Source of the DNA: GCA-2861595 sp035526335
GTDB lineage: Bacteria > Actinomycetota > Acidimicrobiia > Acidimicrobiales > GCA-2861595
Assembly (NCBI GenBank): GCA_035526335.1
Contig: DATLCN010000055.1
Location: 16,905 to 80,904 of the forward strand
DNA length: 64,000 nucleotides
Direction: 5' to 3'
Below, one piece after another: positions 7,569-17,940 of this stretch. Position 1 is the first letter of the stretch, and each line of letters starts with the position of its first letter. The notes under the pieces were generated by a model, which was not told the origin of the DNA, did not search any database, and saw only the letters and a program-made list of their open reading frames with translations. The translations under genes and the position numbers were made by a program.

Positions 7569-8273
7569 TCAGAATTTCGAGCGCAGGGCCAACACGTTGT
7601 GCACGTACCGGAGAGTGCTCGGGTACGGGCCACGCTCCTGCACCGACCGAAGCCCCTGGTAGTACGACGACAGGGCGGTGGGAACATCGCCCTTGGCCCG
7701 CTGGAGGAGATAGGCCAGGAACCTGGCCGACATACGGATGTTGTGTTCAGGGCGGCCGGGGTCGAGCTGCGCCCGCAGCAGGGACCGGTTGACGAAGACC
7801 ACCGTGTCGGGCATCAGCTGGCCGATGCCCCTCGCCTTGGTCGACGACACCTTGTCGTTCTGCCAGCCGGATTCCTGCCAGGTCACCGCCTTCAAGAGGT
7901 CGGCAGGTATCGCGAACTCGCGGGCGGCGGCGTCGAACCGTGGAAGCAGGACAAGGCGCTCGGGCTGCTGGAGCAGGCGGGTGGGCAGCCGGCTGATCGG
8001 GTTCGCGCGCGGCTGGACAGGGGCCGGCACAGGACTTCGTGGGATCACCAGCCTGTCCCCTGCACGAATCCGGTGCACGTCGAGGATCTTGTTGGCCGCG
8101 GCCAGGCTGGACATGCTCGCCCCCGTACGGCGAGCCACCATCGAGAGCGTCTCACCACGTTTTATGACATAGGTGCCGCCCGGCCCAGGTGTCGCCGCCG
8201 TGGCGGCGGCCTGCTGCACAGCACCCGAGATGGCAAGGGCCAGCACAGCCGGGGCGAATGCCCGCAAGGCCAT
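7569..8273 (-). CDS. LysM-containing lytic transglycosylase (SLT domain)
   Basis: A 234-residue secreted peptidoglycan hydrolase. Residues 1-25 are a signal peptide (MALRAFAPAVLALAISGA), residues 35-80 one LysM repeat (TYVIKRGETLSMVARRTG to IRAGDRLVIP) for glycan binding, and the C-terminal half a lysozyme-like SLT domain with the catalytic Glu in VTWQESGWQ and the signature RGIGQLMP. ATG 8273 follows GAGGAG; the longer ORF start at 8303 overlaps the previous gene. Only 14 bases separate it from the LysM/M23 gene upstream, so the two wall hydrolases form one operon. Confidence 0.92.
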   Translation of the reverse strand: MALRAFAPAVLALAISGAVQQAAATAATPGPGGTYVIKRGETLSMVARRTGASMSSLAAANKILDVHRIRAGDRLVIPRSPVPAPVQPRANPISRLPTRLLQQPERLVLLPRFDAAAREFAIPADLLKAVTWQESGWQNDKVSSTKARGIGQLMPDTVVFVNRSLLRAQLDPGRPEHNIRMSARFLAYLLQRAKGDVPTALSSYYQGLRSVQERGPYPSTLRYVHNVLALRSKF

Positions 8274-8287
8274 TGTCGCCACGCTCC

Positions 8288-9184
8288 TCACCTGCGGCAC
8301 CACCGGTCCACGGAGGGAAACGGATTGACGGACGGGCCACCGCCCGGCTTGATCTCGAAATGGAGATGGGGCGTGGTACCCCGGGCGTTGCCGGTGCTAC
8401 CGACGGCACCGATTCGGGTGCCCGGCTCGACCCGACCCGGTGCCGCCTCCAGCGCGTCGAGGTGGGCGCCGTAGTAGGTGATCCCATCGTCTCCCCGCAG
8501 GTAGTAGGAAAGACCCGCCACCGCACCCTGGGAATGCTCCAGACCGCCTCCGACGCTGGCAACCACGGGCGTGCCCCGCTGGGCGAAGATGTCGATGCCG
8601 AGGTGGCGCCGGCCCCCCGGTCGGGGTGCTCCCCAGCTGTCGGAAAACTGGAGCGGACCCTGCACAGGACAGATCCACGGCGGACCGGGTACCTGAAGTT
8701 CGGCACCTTCCCTGATCAGGTTCGGATTCTTGATCCCGTTCAGCGCAGCCAGTTCCTTGCTAGTGGTGCCGTAGCGGGCGGCGATCCTGGCCAGGTTCTC
8801 GCCCCCAGCGACCTTGTGCCGCGGGCCACCACCGACCACGAGCACCGGAGACGGCAGGGACGGCAAGCTGACGGCGACGACAGGTTCCGGTTCACCGACA
8901 CTCGGCAGTGTGAGCACTTGGCCGACCCTCACCCGGTTCGGGTCCTTGATGCCGTTGGCCGCGGCCAGCGTCGACACCGACACCTGCAGGCGAGCGGCCA
9001 AGCCGGTGAGGGTGTCGCCTGCACGGACCGTGTACCGAGTTTTACCCTTGATCGGCGTTGTCTGCCCCCCTGGGACCTGGTGGGCCCGGAGGACGCGTTG
9101 GGAGGAGAAAGCCGGCCGACTACCCCCGCCCTGCCCGGCGAGAAGGCCCAGCGTCACCGCGGCCAGGACCGGAAGTCGCCGCAT
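8288..9184 (-). CDS. LysM (x2) and M23 zinc metallopeptidase
   Basis: A 298-residue secreted endopeptidase that cuts peptide cross-links. The start ATG 9184 has the strong site GAGGGGGTGGG and begins a signal peptide (MRRLPVLAAVTLGLLAG). Two LysM repeats follow (YTVRAGDTLTGLAARLQVS; KVAGGENLARIAARYGTTS). The C-terminal lysostaphin-type domain has the zinc ligands in HLGIDIFAQ and HLHFEIK. Pairing with a transglycosylase in one operon suggests joint glycan and peptide cleavage during wall growth or division. A 12-bp direct repeat lies upstream (9310-9348). Confidence 0.93.
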   Translation of the reverse strand: MRRLPVLAAVTLGLLAGQGGGSRPAFSSQRVLRAHQVPGGQTTPIKGKTRYTVRAGDTLTGLAARLQVSVSTLAAANGIKDPNRVRVGQVLTLPSVGEPEPVVAVSLPSLPSPVLVVGGGPRHKVAGGENLARIAARYGTTSKELAALNGIKNPNLIREGAELQVPGPPWICPVQGPLQFSDSWGAPRPGGRRHLGIDIFAQRGTPVVASVGGGLEHSQGAVAGLSYYLRGDDGITYYGAHLDALEAAPGRVEPGTRIGAVGSTGNARGTTPHLHFEIKPGGGPSVNPFPSVDRWCRR

Positions 9185-9309
9185 CCCACCCCCTCGGCAC
9201 CTGTGGATCTCGGCGGCCGCCCCGGATCGCAACCTGCCCTCGTGGTGAGCCTCATCAACGGTTCCCGTACCTTCTTTGCGCAAGGGTCCTGCGCAGGGCT
9301 CTAAGACTA

Positions 9310-9348
9310 CTTTGTCAACATCAGCCCCAGCAACCCCTTTGTCAACAT
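9310..9348. promoter_or_regulatory. Two 12-bp direct repeats upstream of the wall-hydrolase operon
   Basis: CTTTGTCAACAT occurs at 9310-9321 and 9337-9348, 27 bases apart centre to centre. On the transcribed strand each copy reads ATGTTGACAAAG and contains a -35-like TTGACA, but no convincing -10 sits 16-18 bases away. The paired arrangement suggests an activator or repressor site controlling the LysM/M23 genes. Confidence 0.45.
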
Positions 9349-9350
9349 TT

Positions 9351-10958
<1,608 letters not shown>

Positions 10959-10968
10959 GGGAGCGGCA

Positions 10969-10974
10969 ATCGTA
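10969..10974 (-). promoter_or_regulatory. Putative -10 element of the ThyX-like gene
   Basis: TACGAT on the minus strand, ten bases before ATG 10958, with no Shine-Dalgarno between. Confidence 0.4.
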
Positions 10975-11024
10975 AGGCCCGGGGGTCAGCAGGAGGCGGA
11001 CCCTCCCCCCGGAGCCCCGCTCGG

Positions 11025-11633
11025 TCAGACCACCACGGTCAGGGCGTCCGGCTTCACCCGCACGGCCAGGACACGCCCGGTGCCGACAACTTCTCCGTCG
11101 AGCTCCACCGGCAATGGCCGTTCGAACTCGACCTGGACCGCCTGCGCCCGACGCTCCCTGATCCGCGGATGCGGGAGATGGGTGCCGTGGTGAAGGCGGG
11201 CCCGCACCTTGCTCAGGTCGCCTGGTCGGAGGCGCACATCGTAGGTGTCGAGCAGGGCGTCCCCAGGATGCGCCCGAGGCCCGAGGTTCCACGAGCCACG
11301 CCACTGGGCGTTCATCGCCACGAATCCTCGGGACCACAATCGCTTGTGTGCCACCAGGTGGGCGACGAAGAGCGAGAGGTGTCCGTCCACGAGAACCTCG
11401 CCGAGATCGACGGGGAAGGTGACCGCGTCGGCTGAACGCAGGCGAGCCTCGTCCCGGGTTCCGCCGAGGGTGTGCCAGAGGTCACCACCCAGTAGCCCTA
11501 GCGGGGGGAACGGGCGCCGCATCTGACGCGCCTCCTCGAGCACGGCACGGGCTTCGGCGTCGCTACGGACAACGACGCCACCGGCAGGCAGCGCCCCGGG
11601 CTTCCCCCAGGCACTGCCCTTTTCGATGGTCAC
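11025..11633 (-). CDS. Orphan C-terminal domain of diacylglycerol/sphingosine-kinase-like family
   Basis: A 202-residue protein matching only the beta-sandwich half of YegS/DgkB-type lipid kinases: the end VQVEFERPLPVELDGEVVG followed by VKPDAL is the usual terminal ELDGE motif. The N-terminal nucleotide-binding half (GGDGT motif) is absent; instead the protein starts MTIEKGSAWGKPG. It may therefore lack kinase activity and serve as a lipid-binding or regulatory protein, or pair with a separate catalytic subunit. GTG 11633 overlaps the helY stop (GTGA), so it is the last gene of the tatA-tatC-helY operon. Confidence 0.7.
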   Translation of the reverse strand: MTIEKGSAWGKPGALPAGGVVVRSDAEARAVLEEARQMRRPFPPLGLLGGDLWHTLGGTRDEARLRSADAVTFPVDLGEVLVDGHLSLFVAHLVAHKRLWSRGFVAMNAQWRGSWNLGPRAHPGDALLDTYDVRLRPGDLSKVRARLHHGTHLPHPRIRERRAQAVQVEFERPLPVELDGEVVGTGRVLAVRVKPDALTVVV

Positions 11634-14266
11634 CCCCAAGCCCGTGGTGTCGGTGAGGCAACCGGCTCGACGCCAAGCACGGAGGAAGCGGCGACCACGC
11701 CCCGGAACAGATGGTCGGCGCCCGCCCTCGCCATTTTCGCCGTCCCCGGGTCCGTCACCACCTCGGCCACCTGGCGGAGCAGGTCCACCAACTGCTTGAC
11801 GTTGCGCACGAAGTCTCCCCCGGACATCTCTTCGCCGGCGAGCACCTCCTCGAGGCTCTCCCCGGCGGCCCAGGCGTGCGCCGCGGCCAGGAAGCCCGGA
11901 TCAGGAGGCCGGGTGGCCGGCAGGGCGGCCTCATCCTCGGCCTCGTTGAGGCGTTGAGCGATCTCCTCGACGGCGAGCCACCTCCGCCGCATCTCCGCCG
12001 AAGGGAATCGTGGCGCCGGCACGGCCCCGGGCTTCCGCAGCTCATAGGTGAAGACAGACACCAGGCCGGCCAGCGAGGGAGCATCCAGTCCGTCGAGCAG
12101 TCCGGCTCCCACACACTCCGCAACCAGCAGGTCGCACTCGTGGTACAGCCGAACCAGGCGCTCCCCTCCCTCTGTCAACGTCCACCCTTCGACGTATCCC
12201 CACACCTGGAGCAACCGCAGGACCCGGTCGAACTGACGGGCCAGCGACTCGGCCCGTCCGCGGATCCGGTGTTCCAGACGGTCCACGTCACGGCCGGCGC
12301 GGCGCGCCCGCTCGAGGGCGCGGAGGTGGGCAGGGGCATCGGGGCAGGAGGCGACGGGATGGGCTTCCGCGGGAGAGGCCGGCCCGGCGGATGGTGACGC
12401 CGCGGCCGGCGCCTCCACTCTCGTGCGGGCCAGCGCCTCGGAAACGGCACGCTGGAAGGCGGTGGTGCGAGGCGCGTACGGCGCCGGCATGGGCACCCGC
12501 GCCACCACCGCCGGCGGATCAGCAAAGTCACGCGGCGACAAGCTCAAGCGCCGGCGGTCCGCGGTCAGACCGATGACGCGTACGTCGCCCCCACGGCGCT
12601 GAGACGTGGCGAGGACAGCGAAAAGCCGGCCGGCGCCACGTCCACCTGGCGCCTGCAGCACGTCACCCGGCTTGAGCAGGCCGAGAGCCAGTGCGACGTC
12701 GGCGTCCACGCGCCGCCGCCCGGCGTCACGCACCAGTAGCCGATACTCCTCGACATCGCCCCGCTTGCACGACGCCTGCTCCGTCGCCTCCACCAGAGCC
12801 CGGCTCGCCCGCTCCAACTGCGTTTCGAGCCTCACCACATCGGCATCCGTGCGGTACTGGGCGAAGGACAGGTTGAGCAGGTGGCGAGCCGAGTCGGGGG
12901 CGTAACGACGAACGAGGTTGGCCGCCATGTTGTAGGTCGGACGGAACGACGAGGAAAGGGCGTATGCACGGGTGGACGCGAGGCCGGCCACCTGCTCGAA
13001 GGGTACGAAGGGAGACCACAGCACCACCGCGAACCCCTGTTCGTCGATCCCCCGCCGCCCGGCCCGTCCCGTGAGCTGGGTGTACTCGCCCGGCGTCAGC
13101 GCCTCGTGACGTTCGCCGTTGTACTTGGAGAGCTTTTCGATCGCCACCGAGCGAGCCGGCATGTTGATCCCGAGCGAAAGGGTCTCGGTGGCGAACACAA
13201 CCTTGACCAGAGCGGCAGAGAAGCAAGCCTCAACGGCTTCCTTGAAAGGCGGCACCAGCCCGGCATGGTGGGCGGCGAAGCCTGCTTCGAGCCCCGAGAG
13301 CCAGGTGCCGTAGCCGAGAACGGCCAAGTCGCCATCGCTGAGAGGCTCCACCTTGGACTCGGCAATGGCGCGGATCCGCCGGCGCTCCTCCGGAGTGGTC
13401 AGCCGGAGCCTGCGCTGGAGACACTGGCCCACTGCGTCGTCGCAAGCCGCACGGCTGAAGATGAAGTAGATGACCGGGAGCATCGACCGCTCACCGAGGA
13501 TCTCGACGACCTCCGCCCGCCGCGGCGTGTAGAGCCGCCCACCATGGGAGCGGCCCCGGTGGTCCCACCTCCGCAGGTTCCGGCTGTCCAAAGCGTTGGC
13601 CTCCGGGTTCGGACGTCCGTCCACGAAGGTGGGAAGCAAGTGCGGTTGCTCAGCGGCCCGGTCGCCCACCAGGTAGAGATTCGTCAGCTCCACAGGACGG
13701 CGTTCCTCGATGACCGCCCTCGTGCTGCCCCGGACCGTCTGGACCCAGTCCGCGAACTCCTCGGCGTTGGAGACCGTCGCCGACAGGCACACGAGGTCAA
13801 CCTCTGGCGGAGCGTGCACGATCACCTCCTCCCACACCGCGCCGCGATAAAGGTTCTGGAGATAGTGCACCTCGTCCAGGACGACGTACCGGAGGCCCTT
13901 CAGGGCTTCCGCGCCGGCGTAGATCATGTTCCGGAGCACCTCCGTGGTCATGACGACCACCGAGGCGTGTCCGTTTATGGCGTTGTCGCCGGTGAGGAGC
14001 CCCACCCGCTCAGGCCCGTAGGAACGGGCCAGATCCCCGTACTTCTGGTTGGATAGCGCCTTCAGGGGGGTTGTGTAGAAAGCCTTGTGGCCGGAATCCA
14101 CGGCCTTGGCAATGGCGTACTCGGCCACCACGGTCTTGCCCGATCCGGTGGGGGCCGCCACCAGGACCGAGTGGCCCTCGTCGAGGGCGTCGAAGGCTGC
14201 CAGCTGGAAGGGATCGGCCTCGAATCCCAGCGAGGCGAGGAAGCGCTCCCTCACCAGAGGCGTCAT
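11630..14266 (-). CDS. helY: Ski2-like DEVH-box RNA helicase
   Basis: An 878-residue superfamily 2 helicase of the Ski2/Mtr4 class. The Q-like motif and Walker A (APTGSGKT, residues 38-45), motif Ia TTPLKALSNQKY, the Walker B DEVH (131-134), SAT motif (LSATVSN) and motif VI (QLTGRAGRRGID) are all present; the C-terminal half is the helical Ski2 domain. ATG 14266 overlaps the tatC stop (ATGA); the longer upstream ORF extension runs antiparallel through tatC and is not real. M. tuberculosis has the same helY-tatC-tatA order next to its proteasome genes, so the arrangement is ancient. Role is probably RNA processing or decay. Confidence 0.94.
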   Translation of the reverse strand: MTPLVRERFLASLGFEADPFQLAAFDALDEGHSVLVAAPTGSGKTVVAEYAIAKAVDSGHKAFYTTPLKALSNQKYGDLARSYGPERVGLLTGDNAINGHASVVVMTTEVLRNMIYAGAEALKGLRYVVLDEVHYLQNLYRGAVWEEVIVHAPPEVDLVCLSATVSNAEEFADWVQTVRGSTRAVIEERRPVELTNLYLVGDRAAEQPHLLPTFVDGRPNPEANALDSRNLRRWDHRGRSHGGRLYTPRRAEVVEILGERSMLPVIYFIFSRAACDDAVGQCLQRRLRLTTPEERRRIRAIAESKVEPLSDGDLAVLGYGTWLSGLEAGFAAHHAGLVPPFKEAVEACFSAALVKVVFATETLSLGINMPARSVAIEKLSKYNGERHEALTPGEYTQLTGRAGRRGIDEQGFAVVLWSPFVPFEQVAGLASTRAYALSSSFRPTYNMAANLVRRYAPDSARHLLNLSFAQYRTDADVVRLETQLERASRALVEATEQASCKRGDVEEYRLLVRDAGRRRVDADVALALGLLKPGDVLQAPGGRGAGRLFAVLATSQRRGGDVRVIGLTADRRRLSLSPRDFADPPAVVARVPMPAPYAPRTTAFQRAVSEALARTRVEAPAAASPSAGPASPAEAHPVASCPDAPAHLRALERARRAGRDVDRLEHRIRGRAESLARQFDRVLRLLQVWGYVEGWTLTEGGERLVRLYHECDLLVAECVGAGLLDGLDAPSLAGLVSVFTYELRKPGAVPAPRFPSAEMRRRWLAVEEIAQRLNEAEDEAALPATRPPDPGFLAAAHAWAAGESLEEVLAGEEMSGGDFVRNVKQLVDLLRQVAEVVTDPGTAKMARAGADHLFRGVVAASSVLGVEPVASPTPRAWG

Positions 14267-15084
14267 CTGCGGAGGATCCGGCCCACGATGATCGACAGCT
14301 CGTAGAAGATGTACATCGGGCCGGCCATGAAGAGCAGCGTGTAGGGATCCTGGCTCGGCGTGATGACGGCGGCGACCACGACGATCACCACGGCGGCGGG
14401 ACGTCGCCAGCCGGCCAGCCGCCGGCTCGTCAGTACCCGCGCCAGTTGCAGGAACACCAACAGGACCGGGAACTGAAAGGCGACTCCGAAGCTGATGGTG
14501 ACGAGGATGACCAGGCGCAGGTACTTGGCCGGGCTGAAGATGGTCTGGAGGTTCGGGCCACCGACGCTCACCAGGAAATCGAGAGCCTGTGGGAACGTGA
14601 GCTTCGCCAGAAGGGCTCCGAGGAAGAACAGCAGCACCGAAGAGACCACGAAGGGCACGGCGTACCGCTTCTCCTTGGGGTTGAGACCAGGAGTGATGAA
14701 ACGCCACAGCTGATACAGAACGACCGGCGAGGCGAGGAGGAAACCGGTCCAGGTGGCGACCTTCAGGCGCGTTGCGAATCCCTCGAGAGGGTCGGTGATG
14801 AACAGGGTGCAGGGTCCTGGAGGCCGGTTCGGAAGGTCGCAGTACGGCGCAATCAGGAAATCGAGGATCCTGTTGTAGAGAACGAAGGCGACGATCGCTC
14901 CCGCCGCGACCGCCACCACGGAGACCACCAGTCGGTGGCGGAGCTCCGTCAGGTGCTCCATCAAGGTCATCCCCGCGGGGTGGGGAGGCGCGGGCAGCTG
15001 CTTGCGCCTCTTCTGCAGAACGGCGATGACTGCCTCAGCCTTCGGGTCGGTCAGCCTGCGCTTGGTCGGCGGGCGCAGGCTCAT
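14263..15084 (-). CDS. tatC: Twin-arginine translocase subunit TatC
   Basis: A 273-residue multi-span membrane protein that recognises twin-arginine signal peptides. MTLMEHLTELRHRL is the family's N-terminal signature, and about six hydrophobic helices follow. With ATG 15084 the gene overlaps tatA by 50 bases and has a 38-residue basic N-terminal extension (KRRLTDPKAEAVIAVLQKRRK), similar to the extended actinobacterial TatC; the alternative Met39 (14970) would leave a 110-nt gap from the tatA start region and a minimal TatC. No TatB is visible; actinobacteria often encode it elsewhere. Confidence 0.95.
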   Translation of the reverse strand: MSLRPPTKRRLTDPKAEAVIAVLQKRRKQLPAPPHPAGMTLMEHLTELRHRLVVSVVAVAAGAIVAFVLYNRILDFLIAPYCDLPNRPPGPCTLFITDPLEGFATRLKVATWTGFLLASPVVLYQLWRFITPGLNPKEKRYAVPFVVSSVLLFFLGALLAKLTFPQALDFLVSVGGPNLQTIFSPAKYLRLVILVTISFGVAFQFPVLLVFLQLARVLTSRRLAGWRRPAAVVIVVVAAVITPSQDPYTLLFMAGPMYIFYELSIIVGRILRR

Positions 15085-15283
15085 CCATACGGGTAGTGGG
15101 GTAGACCGGCTGTGCCTCGGAGAAGGCCTCGCGAACCTCCGACTGGAGACCTGCGGTCGCCCGGCGCAACTCGCTCACCGCCTTGCCCACGGTGCGGGCG
15201 GCCTCCGGAAGGCGGGCCGGACCCAGCACGATCAAGGCGACGATCAGGACCACCAAGATCTCAGCTGGTCCGATGCTTCCCAC
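15035..15283 (-). CDS. tatA: Twin-arginine translocase subunit TatA/E
   Basis: An 82-residue pore-forming Tat component: short periplasmic start MGSIGPAEILVVLIVALIVL forming the single membrane helix, the hinge FG-like GPARLPEAAR, and an amphipathic helix (TVGKAVSELRRATAGLQSE) followed by an acidic tail. The hinge has GP in place of the usual FG. It lies nine bases after the preceding small membrane-protein gene and overlaps tatC. Confidence 0.93.
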   Translation of the reverse strand: MGSIGPAEILVVLIVALIVLGPARLPEAARTVGKAVSELRRATAGLQSEVREAFSEAQPVYPTTRMDEPAPADQAQADRPEG

Positions 15284-15292
15284 GAGAGGAGT

Positions 15293-15535
15293 CTACGTTG
15301 GCGAGCGCCTCGGCGGATCAGCTGAGGCGATCGTCCGACGCCTGGTCGGCACAACGGCGATCCTGACCTGATCTGTAGCCACCAGTAGATCCGCTACGAG
15401 AGGCCGCAGGTCGAGGAGCCGCCCCATTTCGACGCGAAACCCTCGAATCTCTTCAGCGGCATGCGCCACACCGACGGCCACAGCCACCGATCCGAAAAGC
15501 ATCACCACCAGCGGCAGCGCCCACAGGAGACTCAC
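15293..15535 (-). CDS. Small single-span membrane protein
   Basis: An 80-residue protein of unknown function: one N-terminal membrane helix (LLWALPLVVMLFGSVAVAVGVA), then a helical cytoplasmic part (EEIRGFRVEMGRLLDLRPL) and a basic tail. It overlaps the stop of the upstream zinc-ribbon gene by four bases and ends nine bases before tatA, so it belongs to the tat operon. The overall shape (one helix plus amphipathic segment) is vaguely TatB-like, but no TatB motif is seen. Confidence 0.65.
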   Translation of the reverse strand: MSLLWALPLVVMLFGSVAVAVGVAHAAEEIRGFRVEMGRLLDLRPLVADLLVATDQVRIAVVPTRRRTIASADPPRRSPT

Positions 15536-15885
15536 GAGCTCGAGCGGCTCCCCTGCATCTGCACACCGGCGCCGGTGAGCTCGGTCATGCAGTCACCGCG
15601 TTCCAGGTCGAAGTGGAAAACGAGCAGGTCGTCGTGACATATCGGAGGCCCGTCGTGGGCCTCGTCCAGCTCCGCCGGCATCGACCAGAAGGTGAGAGCG
15701 ACACCAGAGGCGAGGAGAACATCTATCACGCGGGGCTGTGCGGCCTTGGTGATCGCCAGGCGGCAGGAAGGGCATTGGAAGGAATAGGAGCCCTGATTGT
15801 CGCTGGAGCACACCACCACACGGACCTGGTCGATCGTCAGCTCGACGTCGCCGCACTCGGGGCAGCTCGCACGGATCCTGGCCAT
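15532..15885 (-). CDS. Zinc-ribbon protein
   Basis: A 117-residue small protein with an N-terminal zinc ribbon: ASCPECGDVELT and, about 25 residues later, FQCPSCRLAITK, giving two CPxC knuckles. The rest (about 70 residues) is a small acidic domain of unknown function (DDLLVFHFDLERGD). ATG 15885 is chosen because the ribbon starts right after it; an in-frame start at 15927 would add 14 residues. First gene of the run leading to tatA, tatC and helY. Confidence 0.75.
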   Translation of the reverse strand: MARIRASCPECGDVELTIDQVRVVVCSSDNQGSYSFQCPSCRLAITKAAQPRVIDVLLASGVALTFWSMPAELDEAHDGPPICHDDLLVFHFDLERGDCMTELTGAGVQMQGSRSSS

Positions 15886-16019
15886 TTCGTTACTACCTGC
15901 CTTCCCGTTCGTCATGCTGGATACCATCGGCCGCAGCAGGGGCTCAACTTGAGGGAGACCTCGCGGCGAGTGCTCTGCTGCCTCTCAAGACCCACCGGAG
16001 GAGAGTCGATATCGCAGCC

Positions 16020-17930
16020 GTGCCCGATCAACACGTCGACCACCTCCAACCGGTCCTCCGGGGACTGGCGGCCGGCGCCGATCCGACCAAGCTCCTTCGG
16101 GACATCCTGCAGGTCGCCGTGGTGGCAACCAGGGCGACCGAAGGCGGCATCCTTCGCCTGGTCGGTCACACGGCCACTCCTGCGGTCACCAGTGGTGAGC
16201 TCTCGCCGTCGGCGGCGGAAGCGGGCCGGGTGGCCATCGATTCGGGGCGCCTGGTTCGGCGACGCGACCCTGCAGGCAATGCCACCCACGCGGCCGAACC
16301 ACTGCGGGAGGGCACCCGGATCATAGGAGCTCTGGTCGTGGGTGGCACGATGCAGCGACTCGACCCGGCCGCTCTCCCGCTCTACGGCGCGGCCGCGTCA
16401 CTGGTGCTCGGGCGTCAGGCCGCCGGGGCGCCGGCCACGCTCCGCCATCTGCTCGACTCGCTGTCCCACATCGCTTCGGACCTCGACACCCCGAGGATGC
16501 TCGCTCGTATCTTCGACCTCGTCCAGAACCTGTTCGGTACGGCCAGCGGTTTCTGCGTCCTGTTCGATCGGGGAGCAGTCCGTGTCGCCCACTTCCGCGG
16601 CATCGACAAGGAGCGAATGGTCCTTGTCGCGCAACAGCCGGACTTCAAGGTCCTCGTCAGTTCGAGGTCTATGCGCATCGACCCGCCCACGCACCCGGTC
16701 GTCGCTCAGCTAGCACGCCTGAGCGAGGTGGCGGTGACCCTGCCTCTGGAGTCAGAGGGCAGCCATCTGGGTCAACTCGTGCTGCTGATGGCCACCGCTC
16801 CCGATTCCGAGCAGAAGGAAATGCTGCTCAGCTTCTCCCGCCACGTTGGCCGCTGCCTGCGTTCTGCCGAAATGTTCCGTTCGCTCGGCGACCAGCAGGA
16901 GCAGCTCACCGCAATGGTCCACTCCATGGCCAGCCCTGTGGTGGTGGTCGACGAGTCCGGCCACGTCACCGAGCTCAACGGCGCCGCAGCCGAGGCCTTC
17001 CGACTGGCTGCAAACTTCGAGCGCAACCAACCCGTGGCAGGTCGCCTGGGACACAAGATGCTCGAGCAGATGCTGACCAACGGGGACGACCAGACCGCCG
17101 AGGTGGTCATCGGAGGCGAAAAGCCGCGGGTTTACAAGGCGACCCTACGGCGTATCCGCGCAAGTGGCGGCCGGTTGATGGGAAGGATTTTGGTGCTGGA
17201 CGACCTCACCGGCGAGCGTGAGATGACCACCCTCAAGGCGGACTTCGTTGCTGTCATCGGTCATGAGCTTCGAACGCCGCTCACGGTGATGAAGGGCTAC
17301 CTGCACAGCCTCATACGCCGCAGCGACACCATGTCCGATGAGAAGCGAGAGCAGACCCTGACCGCTGTCAAGGCCAACGTCACCCGGCTGGAGCGTCTGA
17401 TCGAGGACCTGCTGTTCATCTCGGCCATCGACAAGAGGCGGGCCCAGTTGGACCTCGAGCTCCATGATCTGGGCGCCCTCCTGGATGCGCGGGCCAGCGA
17501 CCGTGTCGTGGTCAAGCTGCCCAATTGGCCGGTCGAGGTCGAGCTGGACCAGGCCAAGCTCGACCAGGTGCTCAACCACCTTCTCGACAACGCGCTCAAG
17601 TACTCCGAGGGGCAGGTGAGCCTCGAGCTCGTGGAGAGACCGGACATCTACGAGATCGCCGTCACCGACGCCGGCCCGGGCATCTTCTCCGGCGACATCC
17701 CCCAACTCTTCGAGCGGTTCCGGCAGCTCGACGGCAGCTCCACCCGGACCCACGGCGGCGTGGGGATCGGCCTGTACATCGCCCGAAGGGTCGTCGAGGC
17801 CATGGGAGGGCGCATCTGGTGTGAGAGCCGTCTCGGTGTAGGAAGCCGCTTCGCGTTCAGCATGCCCCGGAACCGGGCGGCCGCCGTTGCCCAGGGTGCA
17901 CCCGCCCGGCCCGGCAACAGCCTGCCGTAG
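16020..17930 (+). CDS. Soluble sensor histidine kinase (GAF, PAS, HisKA, HATPase)
   Basis: A 636-residue kinase without membrane helices. Residues 1-130 are an unassigned helical/GAF-like part, 145-290 a GAF domain, 300-395 a PAS domain (MASPVVVVDESGHVTELN), 404-470 the dimerisation helix pair with phospho-acceptor H415 in IGHELRTPL, and 510-620 the ATP-binding domain with N box (LLDNALKYS), G1 (DAGPGI), F box and G2 (GVGIGLYIAR). The layout fits a cytosolic signal or redox/ligand sensor. No response regulator is adjacent. A GGAGGAGAG motif lies about 17 bases before GTG 16020, further than ideal. Confidence 0.92.
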   Translation: MPDQHVDHLQPVLRGLAAGADPTKLLRDILQVAVVATRATEGGILRLVGHTATPAVTSGELSPSAAEAGRVAIDSGRLVRRRDPAGNATHAAEPLREGTRIIGALVVGGTMQRLDPAALPLYGAAASLVLGRQAAGAPATLRHLLDSLSHIASDLDTPRMLARIFDLVQNLFGTASGFCVLFDRGAVRVAHFRGIDKERMVLVAQQPDFKVLVSSRSMRIDPPTHPVVAQLARLSEVAVTLPLESEGSHLGQLVLLMATAPDSEQKEMLLSFSRHVGRCLRSAEMFRSLGDQQEQLTAMVHSMASPVVVVDESGHVTELNGAAAEAFRLAANFERNQPVAGRLGHKMLEQMLTNGDDQTAEVVIGGEKPRVYKATLRRIRASGGRLMGRILVLDDLTGEREMTTLKADFVAVIGHELRTPLTVMKGYLHSLIRRSDTMSDEKREQTLTAVKANVTRLERLIEDLLFISAIDKRRAQLDLELHDLGALLDARASDRVVVKLPNWPVEVELDQAKLDQVLNHLLDNALKYSEGQVSLELVERPDIYEIAVTDAGPGIFSGDIPQLFERFRQLDGSSTRTHGGVGIGLYIARRVVEAMGGRIWCESRLGVGSRFAFSMPRNRAAAVAQGAPARPGNSLP

Positions 17931-17933
17931 CGT
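17928..17933 (+). promoter_or_regulatory. Putative -10 element overlapping the kinase stop codon
   Basis: CGTAGCGT: TAGCGT includes the TAG stop of the histidine kinase and ends 7 bases before TTG 17941. It is the main support for that TTG start. Confidence 0.45.
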
Positions 17934-17940
17934 CACGGGG

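Noticed and set aside
11630..14707. 1025-residue helicase frame
   Set aside because: The first 147 residues run through tatC out of frame and are Arg/Pro/Gly-rich; the start is ATG 14266.
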